64,000 nt of DNA from Pirellulaceae bacterium (lineage in GTDB: Bacteria; Planctomycetota; Planctomycetia; Pirellulales; Pirellulaceae), in contig JAHBXS010000003.1 of assembly GCA_019636375.1 (NCBI GenBank), positions 558,001 to 622,000 of the forward strand. Direction: 5' to 3'. Position numbers and translations under genes: made by a program. The notes beneath the pieces are model-generated. The model worked only from the letters and a program-made list of their open reading frames with translations, made no database searches and was not told where the DNA came from. The stretch's first letter is position 1. Each line of letters opens with the position of its first letter. Positions 35,859-44,304 of the stretch are shown in pieces.

Positions 35859-35945
35859 ATGACTGTTGCTCGTAGCCAGCTCGTTGATTTGGAGGAAAGG
35901 AAAGGAAAGGAAAGGAAAGGAAGGAAAGGAAAAGGACAGGCATAA
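35859..35945 (+). pseudogene. Truncated 5' end of the Y1 transposase gene
   Basis: ATG at 35859 encodes MTVARSQLVDLE, the same N-terminus as the intact gene downstream, then reads into Glu/Arg/Lys/Gly codons of the purine microsatellite and stops at TAA 35943-35945. It keeps an ATG where the intact copy has GTG, so it may preserve the older start. Confidence 0.75.
35894..35937. repeat. GGAAA purine microsatellite
   Basis: About eight imperfect GGAAA/GGAA units between the two copies of the transposase 5' end. Related purine tracts occur at 35340-35365 and 35749-35779, at the edges of the 406-bp duplications, so these tracts may have promoted the duplications by slippage or unequal crossover. 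Confidence 0.85.
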
Positions 35946-36011
35946 TCTTGACAGGCTGGCTGAGAGGTGTCAAGCTGATTTGTGAATCGCACTGAACTTG
36001 GAGACTTTGTT

Positions 36012-37055
36012 GTGACCGTTGCCCGTAGCCAGCTCGTTGATTTGGAAATAACTCGCTATTACCACTGCATCTCACGTTGCGTGCGGAGAGCGTTCCTGTG
36101 TGGCGAAGGGTTCGAGCATCGCAAGGCTTGGATCGAAGAGCGACTAGAGTTGCTGGCGGGGAACTTTGCGGTTTCTGTTTGCGGATTTTCGATCATGGAC
36201 AATCACCTGCATGTTTTGTGTCGCCTGGAGCCGGGGGTTGCCGAACGCTGGACGGACGAAGAAGTCATCCGACGCTGGATTGCCGTCTATCCACCCCGGA
36301 CGCTGGATGTTGACGATCCGAAAGTTGTTCAGATGTGGGTGGACCACGAGTGCCAGGACGCGGCCAAAGTTTCCCGGTACCGGGAGCGGTTGCAGGATTT
36401 GGGCTGGTTTATGAAGGCGTTAAAGGAGCCGCTGGCCCGGATGGCGAATAAGGAAGACGACTGCAAAGGGACCTTTTGGGAGTCTCGCTACAAATCGATT
36501 GCCATTCTGGACGACGAAGCGTTGTTGGCGACTTGTGCCTACATCGACTTGAATCCGGTTGCGGCAGGGATTGCGGCGACTCCGGAGAAAAGCCCGCATA
36601 CTTCGGTGAAACAGAGGGCCGAGCATGCCCGGGAATCGGGAGCAATCGGCAAGGTTCGCCAGGCTACGGGCAAGTCGGTTGCTGGTGCGAAGATCGAAGG
36701 GGAATTCGAGCAGTCGCATTGGCTATGTCCGCTCCAGGATGTACAACGTGCCGCGAAAGGTCGCCGAGAAGGAATGCTTCCGGGGTTGTCGCTGGCGAGT
36801 TATCTGGAGTTGGTGGACTGGACGGCGCGTTTGTGGCGGCAAGGCAAGGCGCGGATGTCGACTGAAGTGGCCGGGATCATGGAGCGGTTGGGGACGAGCG
36901 CGGAGTTCTGGGAATCGCGAATGAAGAAACTGCTGGGTAAGTCCCGTTTGCTGGGAAGCTACTTTGCCACTCGCAGCGATCGGTTGAAAGAGATCGCCAC
37001 GCGCCGGGGCGTGCATCATGTGGACAACGCGGTGGGCGGGTTGGCCTCGGGATAA
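36012..37055 (+). CDS. Y1/HUH-type transposase, IS200/REP-associated (RAYT-like)
   Basis: About 347 residues from the GTG at 36012 (reads TVARSQLVDLEITRYYHCIS); the same N-terminus follows an ATG in the truncated upstream copy. The HUH metal-binding motif is at residues 65-67 (IMDNHLHVLC). The segment KGTFWESRYKSIAILDDEAL and 'ATCAYIDLNPVAAGIA' are typical of the long planctomycete-type members of this family. I have not assigned the catalytic Tyr. These enzymes act on single-stranded hairpin DNA; RAYTs are thought to mobilise REP palindromes. Three REP-like palindromic repeats lie 320 bases downstream, which supports this assignment. The gene looks complete. Confidence 0.85.
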   Translation: MTVARSQLVDLEITRYYHCISRCVRRAFLCGEGFEHRKAWIEERLELLAGNFAVSVCGFSIMDNHLHVLCRLEPGVAERWTDEEVIRRWIAVYPPRTLDVDDPKVVQMWVDHECQDAAKVSRYRERLQDLGWFMKALKEPLARMANKEDDCKGTFWESRYKSIAILDDEALLATCAYIDLNPVAAGIAATPEKSPHTSVKQRAEHARESGAIGKVRQATGKSVAGAKIEGEFEQSHWLCPLQDVQRAAKGRREGMLPGLSLASYLELVDWTARLWRQGKARMSTEVAGIMERLGTSAEFWESRMKKLLGKSRLLGSYFATRSDRLKEIATRRGVHHVDNAVGGLASG

Positions 37056-37373
37056 CTTAGGTCGTCTCGTCCATCATTTGAAATCAAATTCTGGCAGGCC
37101 GTTTCACCGCTGCGCATCTGGCTAGCTTTTCACAGCCATTCAGGCACAAATCAGTCCAGATTCCGCACCTCCCGCCAGACTTCCACGTCTCTCGCCTCGC
37201 ACCAGCCAACGTTTTCCGGCAAACGCTGAAACCAGCCGCATTAAAAAAATGCATGTCCTTTTTGTTTCCATGTCCTTTTTGTTTCTTGTTTCTTTGTTTC
37301 TTCTTGTTTATTGGTAAAAGATGATGGGTAAAAGATATTGCGCGTGGTTTGTTGTAGTTTTGGCTGAGGAAAA
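37056..37373. other. Gene-free spacer after the transposase
   Basis: 318 bases without a credible gene. It holds a T-rich low-complexity stretch at about 37255-37312, with a repeated TGTCCTTTTTGTTTC and then TTTCTTG-type units. Nothing else is recognised. Confidence 0.5.
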
Positions 37374-37566
37374 TGTAGCGAGAAGCCTAACCATCCGCCG
37401 AACAGGTCGGCGGGATTCGATTTGAGGAATCGGGGTGGCGTTGTATGTAGCGAGAAACCTAACCATCCGCCGGACGAGCCGGACGGGATTCTGTTTGAAG
37501 GATTGGGACGAGGTTGGATGTAGCGAGCAACCTAAAAATCCGCCGAACGGTTCGGCGGGATCGTGC
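37374..37566. repeat. Three tandem REP-like units (~72-73 bp period) with GC-rich palindromes
   Basis: Units start TGTAGCGAG at 37374, 37446 and 37519. Each is followed by ACCTAA-type bases and a palindrome: CCGCCGA/TCGGCGG (37395-37413), CCGCCGG/CCGGACGG with one bulge (37467-37486), and a perfect 9-bp stem CCGCCGAAC/GTTCGGCGG (37540-37558). The sequence between palindromes (GGGATTC-GTTTGA-GGAT-GGG) is also conserved, so the whole unit is duplicated. Size, GC-rich imperfect stem and the neighbouring Y1 transposase fit REP/BIME-type elements. Confidence 0.8.
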
Positions 37567-37693
37567 AATTTTAAGGGCAGATAATTTCTCGCGAATCTGC
37601 GAGTTCCCTCTTCTTTTACCGAATATCTTTTACCAAATTCTTACCCGATGCCCCCAATTCGGTGGGCGCAGGTGAAAATTCGAGCGACGTTAG

Positions 37694-37760
37694 TTGGACA
37701 GCGCCACTTTTCCACCAAAAAGGCCAAATGCAAACGGCAATGATCAGCCGGAAGGCACTA
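37694..37760 (+). repeat. 67-bp direct repeat, right copy
   Basis: Matches 34225-34291 in the same orientation with six mismatches. Its last bases (GGCACTA) directly abut the MITE at 37761, which seems to have inserted at the TA. Confidence 0.8.
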
Positions 37761-37870
37761 GGCCTTGTTTATAAACGGTAGCTACGCTCCCCAGAGCGTA
37801 GAGGAATCTCCAGAAAATCCACGTTCTGGTGAACGTGGCTACTCAATCTTCGCCCTTTAGAAACAAAGCC
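37761..37870. mobile_element. 110-bp MITE with TA target duplication
   Basis: Terminal inverted repeats GGCCTTGTTTATAAA (37761-37775) and TTTAGAAACAAAGCC (37856-37870) match at 13 of 15 positions. TA flanks both ends, as for Tc1/mariner/IS630-type elements. The interior has two more hairpins: CTACGCT/AGCGTAG and CCACGTTC/GAACGTGG. It has no coding capacity, so it would have to be moved by a transposase encoded elsewhere. Comparison with the left 67-bp repeat, which lacks it, shows that it sits exactly at the repeat's end. Confidence 0.75.
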
Positions 37871-37996
37871 TAGCCTCCGGTCCCAACATTCGCCCGATCA
37901 AACCGAGTGCTAACGCACTGCGTCTGATGAAAGTGACGTTGTCCAATAAGCCCCCCTTGTGGGCCTTCGCATCTATACGGCCCAACCCAAAGCTGA

Positions 37997-39172
37997 CTAC
38001 AAGTTTCCGCGACGGTCTTGTTCGATTTCCAGAGATTCGAACAAAGCTTTGAAGTTGCCTTTGCCGAAACTTTCGCTACCGCGCCGACAGATGATTTCGA
38101 AGAACAGTGTCGGGCGGTCTTGCAGCGGCTTGGTGAAAATCTGCAACAAGTAGCCCTTGTCATCACGATCCACCAAAATTTTCAGATCGCGAATGATTTC
38201 GTGGTCTTCCTTCACATCGCCCACGCGATCCCAAACCGTCTCGTAATAAGTGTCGGGGATTCGCAAAAAATCGACGCCGCGTTGATGCAGACGACCCACG
38301 GTGTGCAATTCGTCTTTCGTTAACAGGGCGAGGTGTTGAATACCTGGCGTATTGTTGTGCCAATCGAGATACTCTTGAATCTGGCTTTTGCGTTTCCCTT
38401 CCGCAGGCTCGTTGATAGGAATTTTGATCAATTCTCTTCCGGAATCCATGACCTTGGACATCAGCGCCGAATATTCCGTGGAAATGTCGTTGTCATCAAA
38501 ATGCTTGAAGAGGTTGAAGTCCAAAATGTCCGAGTACCAATCGACCCAGTAATTCATTTTGCCAAGTTCAACGTTGGCCACACAGTGATCGACGTAGAAC
38601 AAGCCGATTGGGTTGTCGCGGTTGTATTGATTGATAGCGAGGTCGGTTTGCTTTTGGAACTTGGGCATAAACTGTCCGCCCTTCTTCACACGATCAAGAT
38701 CATAGTCGCCGGTGCGAGAGACGAAGGAGTGAATCACTCGCCCCATCGCTTTGATGCCTGCCATCACTACGGTACCGTGTTCGTCGCTGATTTCGATGGG
38801 CTCATAAGCCGAATCGGCACCGCGACGTAAGCATTCGTCATAGGCTTTGACGGCATCGTCCACCGTAAAAGCGATGTCCTTAATACCGTCACCATAAAGG
38901 GCGACCTCTTCACTCGCCGGATGCCCGGCATGAAGGCCAGAGGTCAACAGAAACCGGATGTTCCCTTGCGACAACAGATACGTCGCAGCATCTCGTGATC
39001 CGGTCGTCAAATCGGAAATTTGTTCAATTTCAAATCCAAAACTTTGTGCATAAAAATAGGCGGCTTGTTTCGCATTCCCGACGTAGAAGCGAACAAAATC
39101 TACGTCCACCAATCTGAGAGGATCGCGACGATTGCCGGGTGACGATGCAGGTGCGGGAGCGCTGCTGCTCAT
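37997..39172 (-). CDS. hppD: 4-hydroxyphenylpyruvate dioxygenase
   Basis: 391 residues. Fe(II)-dependent enzyme that converts 4-hydroxyphenylpyruvate to homogentisate in tyrosine degradation (and tocopherol/plastoquinone or pyomelanin routes). The vicinal-oxygen-chelate fold is duplicated, and the 2-His-1-Glu iron ligands are visible: His196 (YVDHCVANVELG), His280 (GIQHLALLT) and Glu359 (LFFEIICRRG). The C-terminal GFGKGNF-type motif is present as SFGKGNFKALFESLEIEQ. The first ~18 residues are Ala/Pro/Ser-rich. No homogentisate dioxygenase is adjacent. Confidence 0.95.
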   Translation of the reverse strand: MSSSAPAPASSPGNRRDPLRLVDVDFVRFYVGNAKQAAYFYAQSFGFEIEQISDLTTGSRDAATYLLSQGNIRFLLTSGLHAGHPASEEVALYGDGIKDIAFTVDDAVKAYDECLRRGADSAYEPIEISDEHGTVVMAGIKAMGRVIHSFVSRTGDYDLDRVKKGGQFMPKFQKQTDLAINQYNRDNPIGLFYVDHCVANVELGKMNYWVDWYSDILDFNLFKHFDDNDISTEYSALMSKVMDSGRELIKIPINEPAEGKRKSQIQEYLDWHNNTPGIQHLALLTKDELHTVGRLHQRGVDFLRIPDTYYETVWDRVGDVKEDHEIIRDLKILVDRDDKGYLLQIFTKPLQDRPTLFFEIICRRGSESFGKGNFKALFESLEIEQDRRGNL

Positions 39173-39454
39173 GATGGGCTCCTTATCAACAAAAATCTAT
39201 GTTCGTTGAAGTTGTTGTTTCGATTCAAAGTTTGCGTTGTGGGCATCGCAAAAATCGACTTGCACATTCCCCTCTAAAACAAGGGACGCAATGCCGCCAA
39301 TTTCCGAAACCCTGTTGCATCATTCTAAGCAAATCGGCCCGTAATGCAAAGGACCGCCAGGCTTCCCACCGTTTGCCAAACGAACGGTAAATAGCGGCCA
39401 ACTGCGTTCCGCAAAACCGCGTGCGATCAAGCACTCCATGTGCCCGGCCGCACG

Positions 39455-41272
39455 TCATCGCGCCCGAAATTGCTGGCGAACGCGGTCGGCAACGTCGCGA
39501 GGCAAGGCGATATCAAAGTAGCCGATCATCATTTCTTCCCAAGTCTGATCCCCCCATCGAACTTCCGCCGAAGGATCGGGGTTATTAAGATTTTCGGATG
39601 AATTGTCGAAAACGGCAAAACATTCGATCCTTGTGTCAACAGGAATCGTCCAAGGTTTCGCGAATTGGTAAGAAGTTTGCCAATTGAAATCAAACCGGGG
39701 CACATCCAACAAAACTTCCCGACGCCCATCCGCAAATACCGCTTCATATCGAAAAGCCTTGCCACGCAAGTGCATGTGCGGCATCAAACTCAGAACCTCC
39801 CATTCACCTAACGGGTGCCGATTGCGGGCTTTGACTTTGTGGTGAGCGTCGTGCGGCGGAATCTTGATCCGCGGATTGACGGCGCAGGTCGTGATGACTT
39901 CATGGGTCACGCTCGCCTCGTCGGCAAAGATCAGTCCAAGTTGGCTATGGTCGGTAACCTCTCGACCGTTCGGCGTGTAGTGAACTTGGAAGACAAAACT
40001 CGAACCCGCTTCTACCTTTTTGGCGTAACCCGGTGGAAGTGGCGGGGGTAACATCCCGGGAACATAACCGACAAGAAAACCATCGACTTCTTGCTCAAGT
40101 CGCTGAGCCCCGGGGGGCAAAATGAAACACAAGATGTGATGAACCACGCTGAGCGTGCCCGGCCGCAACTCGGCGGCTTGAATCCACTTGTCTTCAGTGA
40201 ACTTGGGGTCCACGACGAAGTATTTGTACTTGATGTCACCAGTCGCTTTAACCGTAAACGGCCTCGGTGATGTGTGGCAAACGAAATCGGGTTCGCGAGG
40301 CAACTGCCAACCGTTAGTCCAAGTGGGTGCCGTAGGAAGTTGGTCGAGGTCCCCTGAAGGAGAGCCCGCAGCGATCCATTCGAGCAAAATCCGCTCGTCA
40401 TCAGCCGCTAAAGAACAGTCGTTAGCAAACGTCCCGTGTTCGGGGTTGGCGTGCCAAGGCGGCATCCGCTTCTCCCGCACGACTTCGGCGATCATTTCTG
40501 ACCACGCCGAAGCGTCTTCGTAGTTGTCCAGCGGAAACGGGCCAATTTGATCCGCTCGATGGCAGCGCACGCAGTGATTGTTCAGGATCGTCGCGACATG
40601 AGTGGCATAAGTAAGATTCGACTCTCCATCACTTGAGTCACGATTTCGTCCGATAAGGCAGCCCACAGGAGAGGTTTGAGCAACATCAATTGGGCGATTG
40701 TTGAGAAGGGATTCTACTGCATCAATAAGTTCGGTTGTTTGCGGAGAATTGCGGGCGTATCCGATTCCAAATTGGTCGTCTATTCGTCCTTGATAGACGA
40801 TCTTTCGGTCTTGGTTTAACAAAAAGACTTCGGGAGTTCTCGTGGCCCCGTATTGGTCGGCGACTTTGGCCTGATTGTCTTTGAGAAATGGGAACTCAAT
40901 TTTTTGACGCCGAGCGAAGGTCGCCATTTTTTCCAGTGAATCCTGACGATTCGAGTCGATCCCCAAGACCTGTACGCTGCGGTCTGCGTAACGCTCAGAA
41001 AATTCTTGCAGACGGAGAGAATATTGTATGGCAAGTGGGCATTCAGTACCGAGGAAGGCAACGACCACTGCTGACTTATCGTGAAAATCCGCCAACGACC
41101 ATGGTCGCCCGCGAAAGTCTGACAATTCGAAATCAGTAGTTTCCGATTCGGAACGAGGAAGTTCTTGGGCCCACAAAGCCGAAATCGTCCAGAGCCCAGC
41201 GATGAAACAAATAAATCCGGCCAAGCAAACCGAGCGGCACATTGATAATTTTCTCCAAAACAGCGGCTGCAT
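39455..41272 (-). CDS. Redoxin / cytochrome-like / copper ascorbate-dependent monooxygenase-type fusion protein
   Basis: 605 residues. Signal-anchor or signal peptide at ~12-35. Residues ~45-195 are a thioredoxin-like/redoxin domain (VAFLGTECPLAIQYSLRLQE) with a single Cys at the active loop. A small cytochrome-like segment has CVRCH at 234-238 and MPPWHANP. The C-terminal ~300 residues resemble copper type II monooxygenases, with VVHHILCFILPPG and the HMHLRG copper-ligand motif. Such fusions are common in planctomycetes; the substrate is unknown. It begins 6 bases after uvrB on the same strand, so readthrough cotranscription is likely without an evident functional link. Confidence 0.85.
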   Translation of the reverse strand: MQPLFWRKLSMCRSVCLAGFICFIAGLWTISALWAQELPRSESETTDFELSDFRGRPWSLADFHDKSAVVVAFLGTECPLAIQYSLRLQEFSERYADRSVQVLGIDSNRQDSLEKMATFARRQKIEFPFLKDNQAKVADQYGATRTPEVFLLNQDRKIVYQGRIDDQFGIGYARNSPQTTELIDAVESLLNNRPIDVAQTSPVGCLIGRNRDSSDGESNLTYATHVATILNNHCVRCHRADQIGPFPLDNYEDASAWSEMIAEVVREKRMPPWHANPEHGTFANDCSLAADDERILLEWIAAGSPSGDLDQLPTAPTWTNGWQLPREPDFVCHTSPRPFTVKATGDIKYKYFVVDPKFTEDKWIQAAELRPGTLSVVHHILCFILPPGAQRLEQEVDGFLVGYVPGMLPPPLPPGYAKKVEAGSSFVFQVHYTPNGREVTDHSQLGLIFADEASVTHEVITTCAVNPRIKIPPHDAHHKVKARNRHPLGEWEVLSLMPHMHLRGKAFRYEAVFADGRREVLLDVPRFDFNWQTSYQFAKPWTIPVDTRIECFAVFDNSSENLNNPDPSAEVRWGDQTWEEMMIGYFDIALPRDVADRVRQQFRAR

Positions 41273-41278
41273 GAATGA

Positions 41279-43348
41279 CTAATTTTGTTTCTTTGGACGA
41301 GGGACCTTGGCAGATTTACGGCGGCCACGTTTTCGCCCGCCCTCCGAGTCTTCGCGGACTGTCATACTAGCCGTCAGCGGTTGACCCACGGAATCCTTGA
41401 GTTTATTGATTTGATCGCGAAGGTTTGCGGCCCGCTCGAATTCCAGAGACTCGGCTGCCGCGAGCATTTCTCGCTCCAACTCTGCCAGGTACTCTTCGGT
41501 AATGTAGATGGTTTCAGCCGTTTGCGAGATCGCCTCGTTAGCGCGACGATGGGCGTCGACACCTGACTCGATACTCGTGGCGATATTTTTTCGCACAGTT
41601 TGCGGAGTGATCCCGTGCTCTTCATTGTATTGCATCTGAATTTTGCGGCGACGATTAGTTTCGGCGATTGCGTTTTTCATCGCTTCGGTCATTTTGTCCG
41701 CATACAAAATCACCGTGGCGTTCACATTACGAGCCGAACGTCCGATGGTTTGAATCAGGGAAGTCTCGCTTCGCAGGAAACCTTCTTTATCGGCATCGAG
41801 AATCGCAACGAGACTCACTTCAGGCAAATCCAAACCTTCCCGCAACAGATTGACCCCCACGACCACATCGTAGCGACCAGCTCGCAAGTCCTGCAAAATC
41901 GCGACCCGTTCAAAAGCATCCAATTCGCTGTGGAGCCATTTGCAGGAAACTCCATTTTCGACAATGTAGGCCGACAGGTCTTCGGCGAGGCGTTTGGTCA
42001 ACGCAGTGACTAAGACTCTTTCTCCCACCGCCTTGCGCTCGCGGATCTGATCCAGGAGATGTTTGACTTGCCCACTCGCCGGGACCACCTCGATGGTCGG
42101 GTCAAGAAGTCCGGTGGGGCGAATGACTTGCTCGACCACCTCGCCGCCGGTTTGCTCTAACTCGTAATCGCTCGGCGTCGCCGAAACAAAAATTATTTGG
42201 TTGACTTTTTTCTCCCATTCTTCAAACATTAGAGGGCGATTATCCAAGGCACACGGAAGGCGAAACCCATGCTCAACCAGAGTTGTTTTGCGACTGCGAT
42301 CTCCGGCATACATCGCACGGATTTGGGGAACGGTGACGTGCGATTCGTCAATAAACAACAAATAGTTGTCCGGGAAGAAATTAAATAGGGTGTCTGGAGT
42401 TTCGCCCGCCTGCTTGCCGGATAGTGGGCGACTGTAGTTTTCGATTCCCGGACAATGCCCAACCTGCTCAAGCATCTCGATATCAAACCGCGTCCGTGCG
42501 TTGAGGCGTTGGGCCTCCAGAAGTTTCCCTTCTTTCCGAAAAAACTCCAATCGTTCGGCCAATTCCTCTTTGATGATTCCCACGGCAGCTTTAATACGTG
42601 ATTCAGGAGTCACAAAGTGCTTGGCTGGATAAATGAACAACTCATCTTGCTGCGAGAGGACTTCGCCGGTCAAGGGATTGATGAATGCCAGTTTGTCGAC
42701 TTCATCTCCCCAAAGCTCAATCCGATAGGCGTACTCCTCGTATGATGGCCACACCTCGACGCAGTCCCCCCGGACGCGAAACGTCGATCGCTCAAAGGCC
42801 ACGTCATTCCGTTGGTACTGCACGTCGACCAATCGCGACAGCATCTCATCGCGATCAATTTCGTCCCCCTTCCGAAGTGAAACCATCATGCGTCGGTAAT
42901 CTTCAGGAGAACCTAAGCCGTAAATGCTGCTGACGCTCGCCACAATGATCACATCGGAACGACTGACCAACGAACTTGTCGTCGCTAAACGCAGGCGGTC
43001 GATCTCTTCGTTGATCGATGCATCTTTCTCAATGTAGATGTCGCGTTGAGGAATGTAGGCTTCAGGTTGGTAATAGTCATAGTAGCTGACAAAGTAATGC
43101 ACGGCGTTGTACGGAAAAAAGTCCTTGAACTCGCTGTACAATTGGGCCGCCAATGTTTTGTTGTGGGACAACACAAGCGTAGGGCGTTGCATCCGTTCGA
43201 TGACGTTGGCCATCGTAAAAGTTTTGCCGGAACCCGTAACTCCCATCAAAACTTGAGCGCGCTGACGATCATTCAACCCCTTGATGAGCGTCTGGATTGC
43301 TTCGGGTTGATCCCCTGAAGGTTTGAACGGTGCCACCAAACGAAACAT
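41279..43348 (-). CDS. uvrB: UvrABC system protein B (excinuclease ABC subunit B)
   Basis: 689 residues, the damage-verifying helicase-like subunit of nucleotide excision repair. Walker A GVTGSGKT at 36-43; the beta-hairpin region around SYYDYYQPEAYIPQRDIYIE; DEAD-box-like LLFIDESHVTVPQ; helicase motifs LVTALTKRLAEDL and 'TIGRSARNVN'; and a C-terminal UVR domain (LEREMLAAAESLEFERAANL) that binds UvrC. The last ~30 residues are a basic Arg/Lys-rich tail beyond the usual end. Length is normal. The gene heads a short operon with the redoxin/copper protein. Confidence 0.98.
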   Translation of the reverse strand: MFRLVAPFKPSGDQPEAIQTLIKGLNDRQRAQVLMGVTGSGKTFTMANVIERMQRPTLVLSHNKTLAAQLYSEFKDFFPYNAVHYFVSYYDYYQPEAYIPQRDIYIEKDASINEEIDRLRLATTSSLVSRSDVIIVASVSSIYGLGSPEDYRRMMVSLRKGDEIDRDEMLSRLVDVQYQRNDVAFERSTFRVRGDCVEVWPSYEEYAYRIELWGDEVDKLAFINPLTGEVLSQQDELFIYPAKHFVTPESRIKAAVGIIKEELAERLEFFRKEGKLLEAQRLNARTRFDIEMLEQVGHCPGIENYSRPLSGKQAGETPDTLFNFFPDNYLLFIDESHVTVPQIRAMYAGDRSRKTTLVEHGFRLPCALDNRPLMFEEWEKKVNQIIFVSATPSDYELEQTGGEVVEQVIRPTGLLDPTIEVVPASGQVKHLLDQIRERKAVGERVLVTALTKRLAEDLSAYIVENGVSCKWLHSELDAFERVAILQDLRAGRYDVVVGVNLLREGLDLPEVSLVAILDADKEGFLRSETSLIQTIGRSARNVNATVILYADKMTEAMKNAIAETNRRRKIQMQYNEEHGITPQTVRKNIATSIESGVDAHRRANEAISQTAETIYITEEYLAELEREMLAAAESLEFERAANLRDQINKLKDSVGQPLTASMTVREDSEGGRKRGRRKSAKVPRPKKQN

Positions 43349-43413
43349 GAAACTTCCCGAAACTCGATTACTTTAGGCCAACCATTCATTCTAGGCCAAA
43401 AGTGAGACGAAGT

Positions 43414-44304
43414 TTAGTCCAATCTTCGAATGCGTAACCAGCATCCTAGCTTGTCGAAGTCGGCCCGCTCCAGAAACGCGAAATACGGAAACATGATGAC
43501 CAACGAAAACAGCCAGAGGCTGGACATCGACCAAATTCCAATATGCAGACCCCACCCCAGAGCAAACCCCCACCATCGATACCGCCGACTCCACAGCAAT
43601 AGCGGAACCGTTGCTTCGATCGCCAATGCACCATAGGTCAGGGCATTGCTAAGTAATTCCCAATTTTCCCAAGGCCAATCGGGGAATCGCGAGTACATCG
43701 ACCTCATAAAATAAGCGATGAATTCGCCGTTACGCCAAGTTTCGTCTTTGATTTTGAGCCATACCGTTTGCCAGTACACCACTGCGAGTTGAACTTGCAG
43801 CAAGATCAAGCCGTATCTCGGAACATCAGCAGCCGGTATTGCGTGTTTGCCGCGCCACCAGTTCCCCAGACTCCAGCATCGATCCGCTGGAGAGATTAGC
43901 AATATGAAGGCCACAATCCTCTGAAGAATGTCCCAGCCATGTATAACGGGAAATCCCCGCGCGATGTAAGAAGACAGAAACACCCAGATCACGAACGCTG
44001 CCAGACGTGTCCCAATCCCAAGCCCTAAACAAACCATCGCCAGAGCAGCAACGAGGAACGACGCTGTGACAAACTCCGGTGTATCTAACCAGTAGTAAAT
44101 CGAAAGATACGGACCCGGATAAGACTCGCGTAATGCAGGCCCATCAATCATTCCCGCATCAGAAAAAAAAATGAGCCGATCTGGCCATAGGGTGATTAAA
44201 TTCAACAGCGAGACAAACGCAAAACAAATGCGTACCAAGGCATAGGGTCGAGGGTCAACCCTTGAAAAGAAAAAATCCTCGATTCGCAACCAAGCCCACG
44301 TCAT
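43414..44304 (-). CDS. HTTM domain membrane protein (gamma-carboxylase-like)
   Basis: 296 residues, with a hydrophobic profile of seven or more helices. The N-terminal pattern (DPRPYALVRICFAFVSLLNL ... ESYPGPYLSIYYWL) and central WDILQRIVAFILLISPADRC with 'LQVQLAVVYWQTVWLKIKDE' are typical of the horizontally transferred transmembrane (HTTM) domain related to vitamin K-dependent gamma-carboxylases. No soluble carboxylase C-terminal domain is present. It overlaps the upstream gene by 4 bases, so they are translationally coupled. Enzymatic activity is unproven for bacterial HTTM proteins. Confidence 0.85.
   Translation of the reverse strand: MTWAWLRIEDFFFSRVDPRPYALVRICFAFVSLLNLITLWPDRLIFFSDAGMIDGPALRESYPGPYLSIYYWLDTPEFVTASFLVAALAMVCLGLGIGTRLAAFVIWVFLSSYIARGFPVIHGWDILQRIVAFILLISPADRCWSLGNWWRGKHAIPAADVPRYGLILLQVQLAVVYWQTVWLKIKDETWRNGEFIAYFMRSMYSRFPDWPWENWELLSNALTYGALAIEATVPLLLWSRRYRWWGFALGWGLHIGIWSMSSLWLFSLVIMFPYFAFLERADFDKLGCWLRIRRLD

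Larger units (their letters stand above)
35772..36046. repeat. Direct repeat of the 5' end of the Y1 transposase gene, two copies
   Basis: Copy a at ~35772-35893 and copy b at ~35925-36046, offset 153 bases. They share the stretch from GGACAGGCATAATCTTGACA to CAGCTCGTTGATTTGGA, with about five differences clustered around the start codon. Copy b leads into the intact transposase; copy a is cut off by a GGAAA microsatellite. Confidence 0.85.

Noticed and set aside
37374..37566. Possible CRISPR array
   Set aside because: Three units at a 72-73-bp period are tandem copies of a whole unit with related sequence throughout; no short repeats with unique spacers and no cas genes.
39173..39454. Small gene in the spacer between hppD and the redoxin fusion gene
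   Set aside because: Short frames on both strands lack a ribosome-binding site or any recognisable feature; treated as chance.
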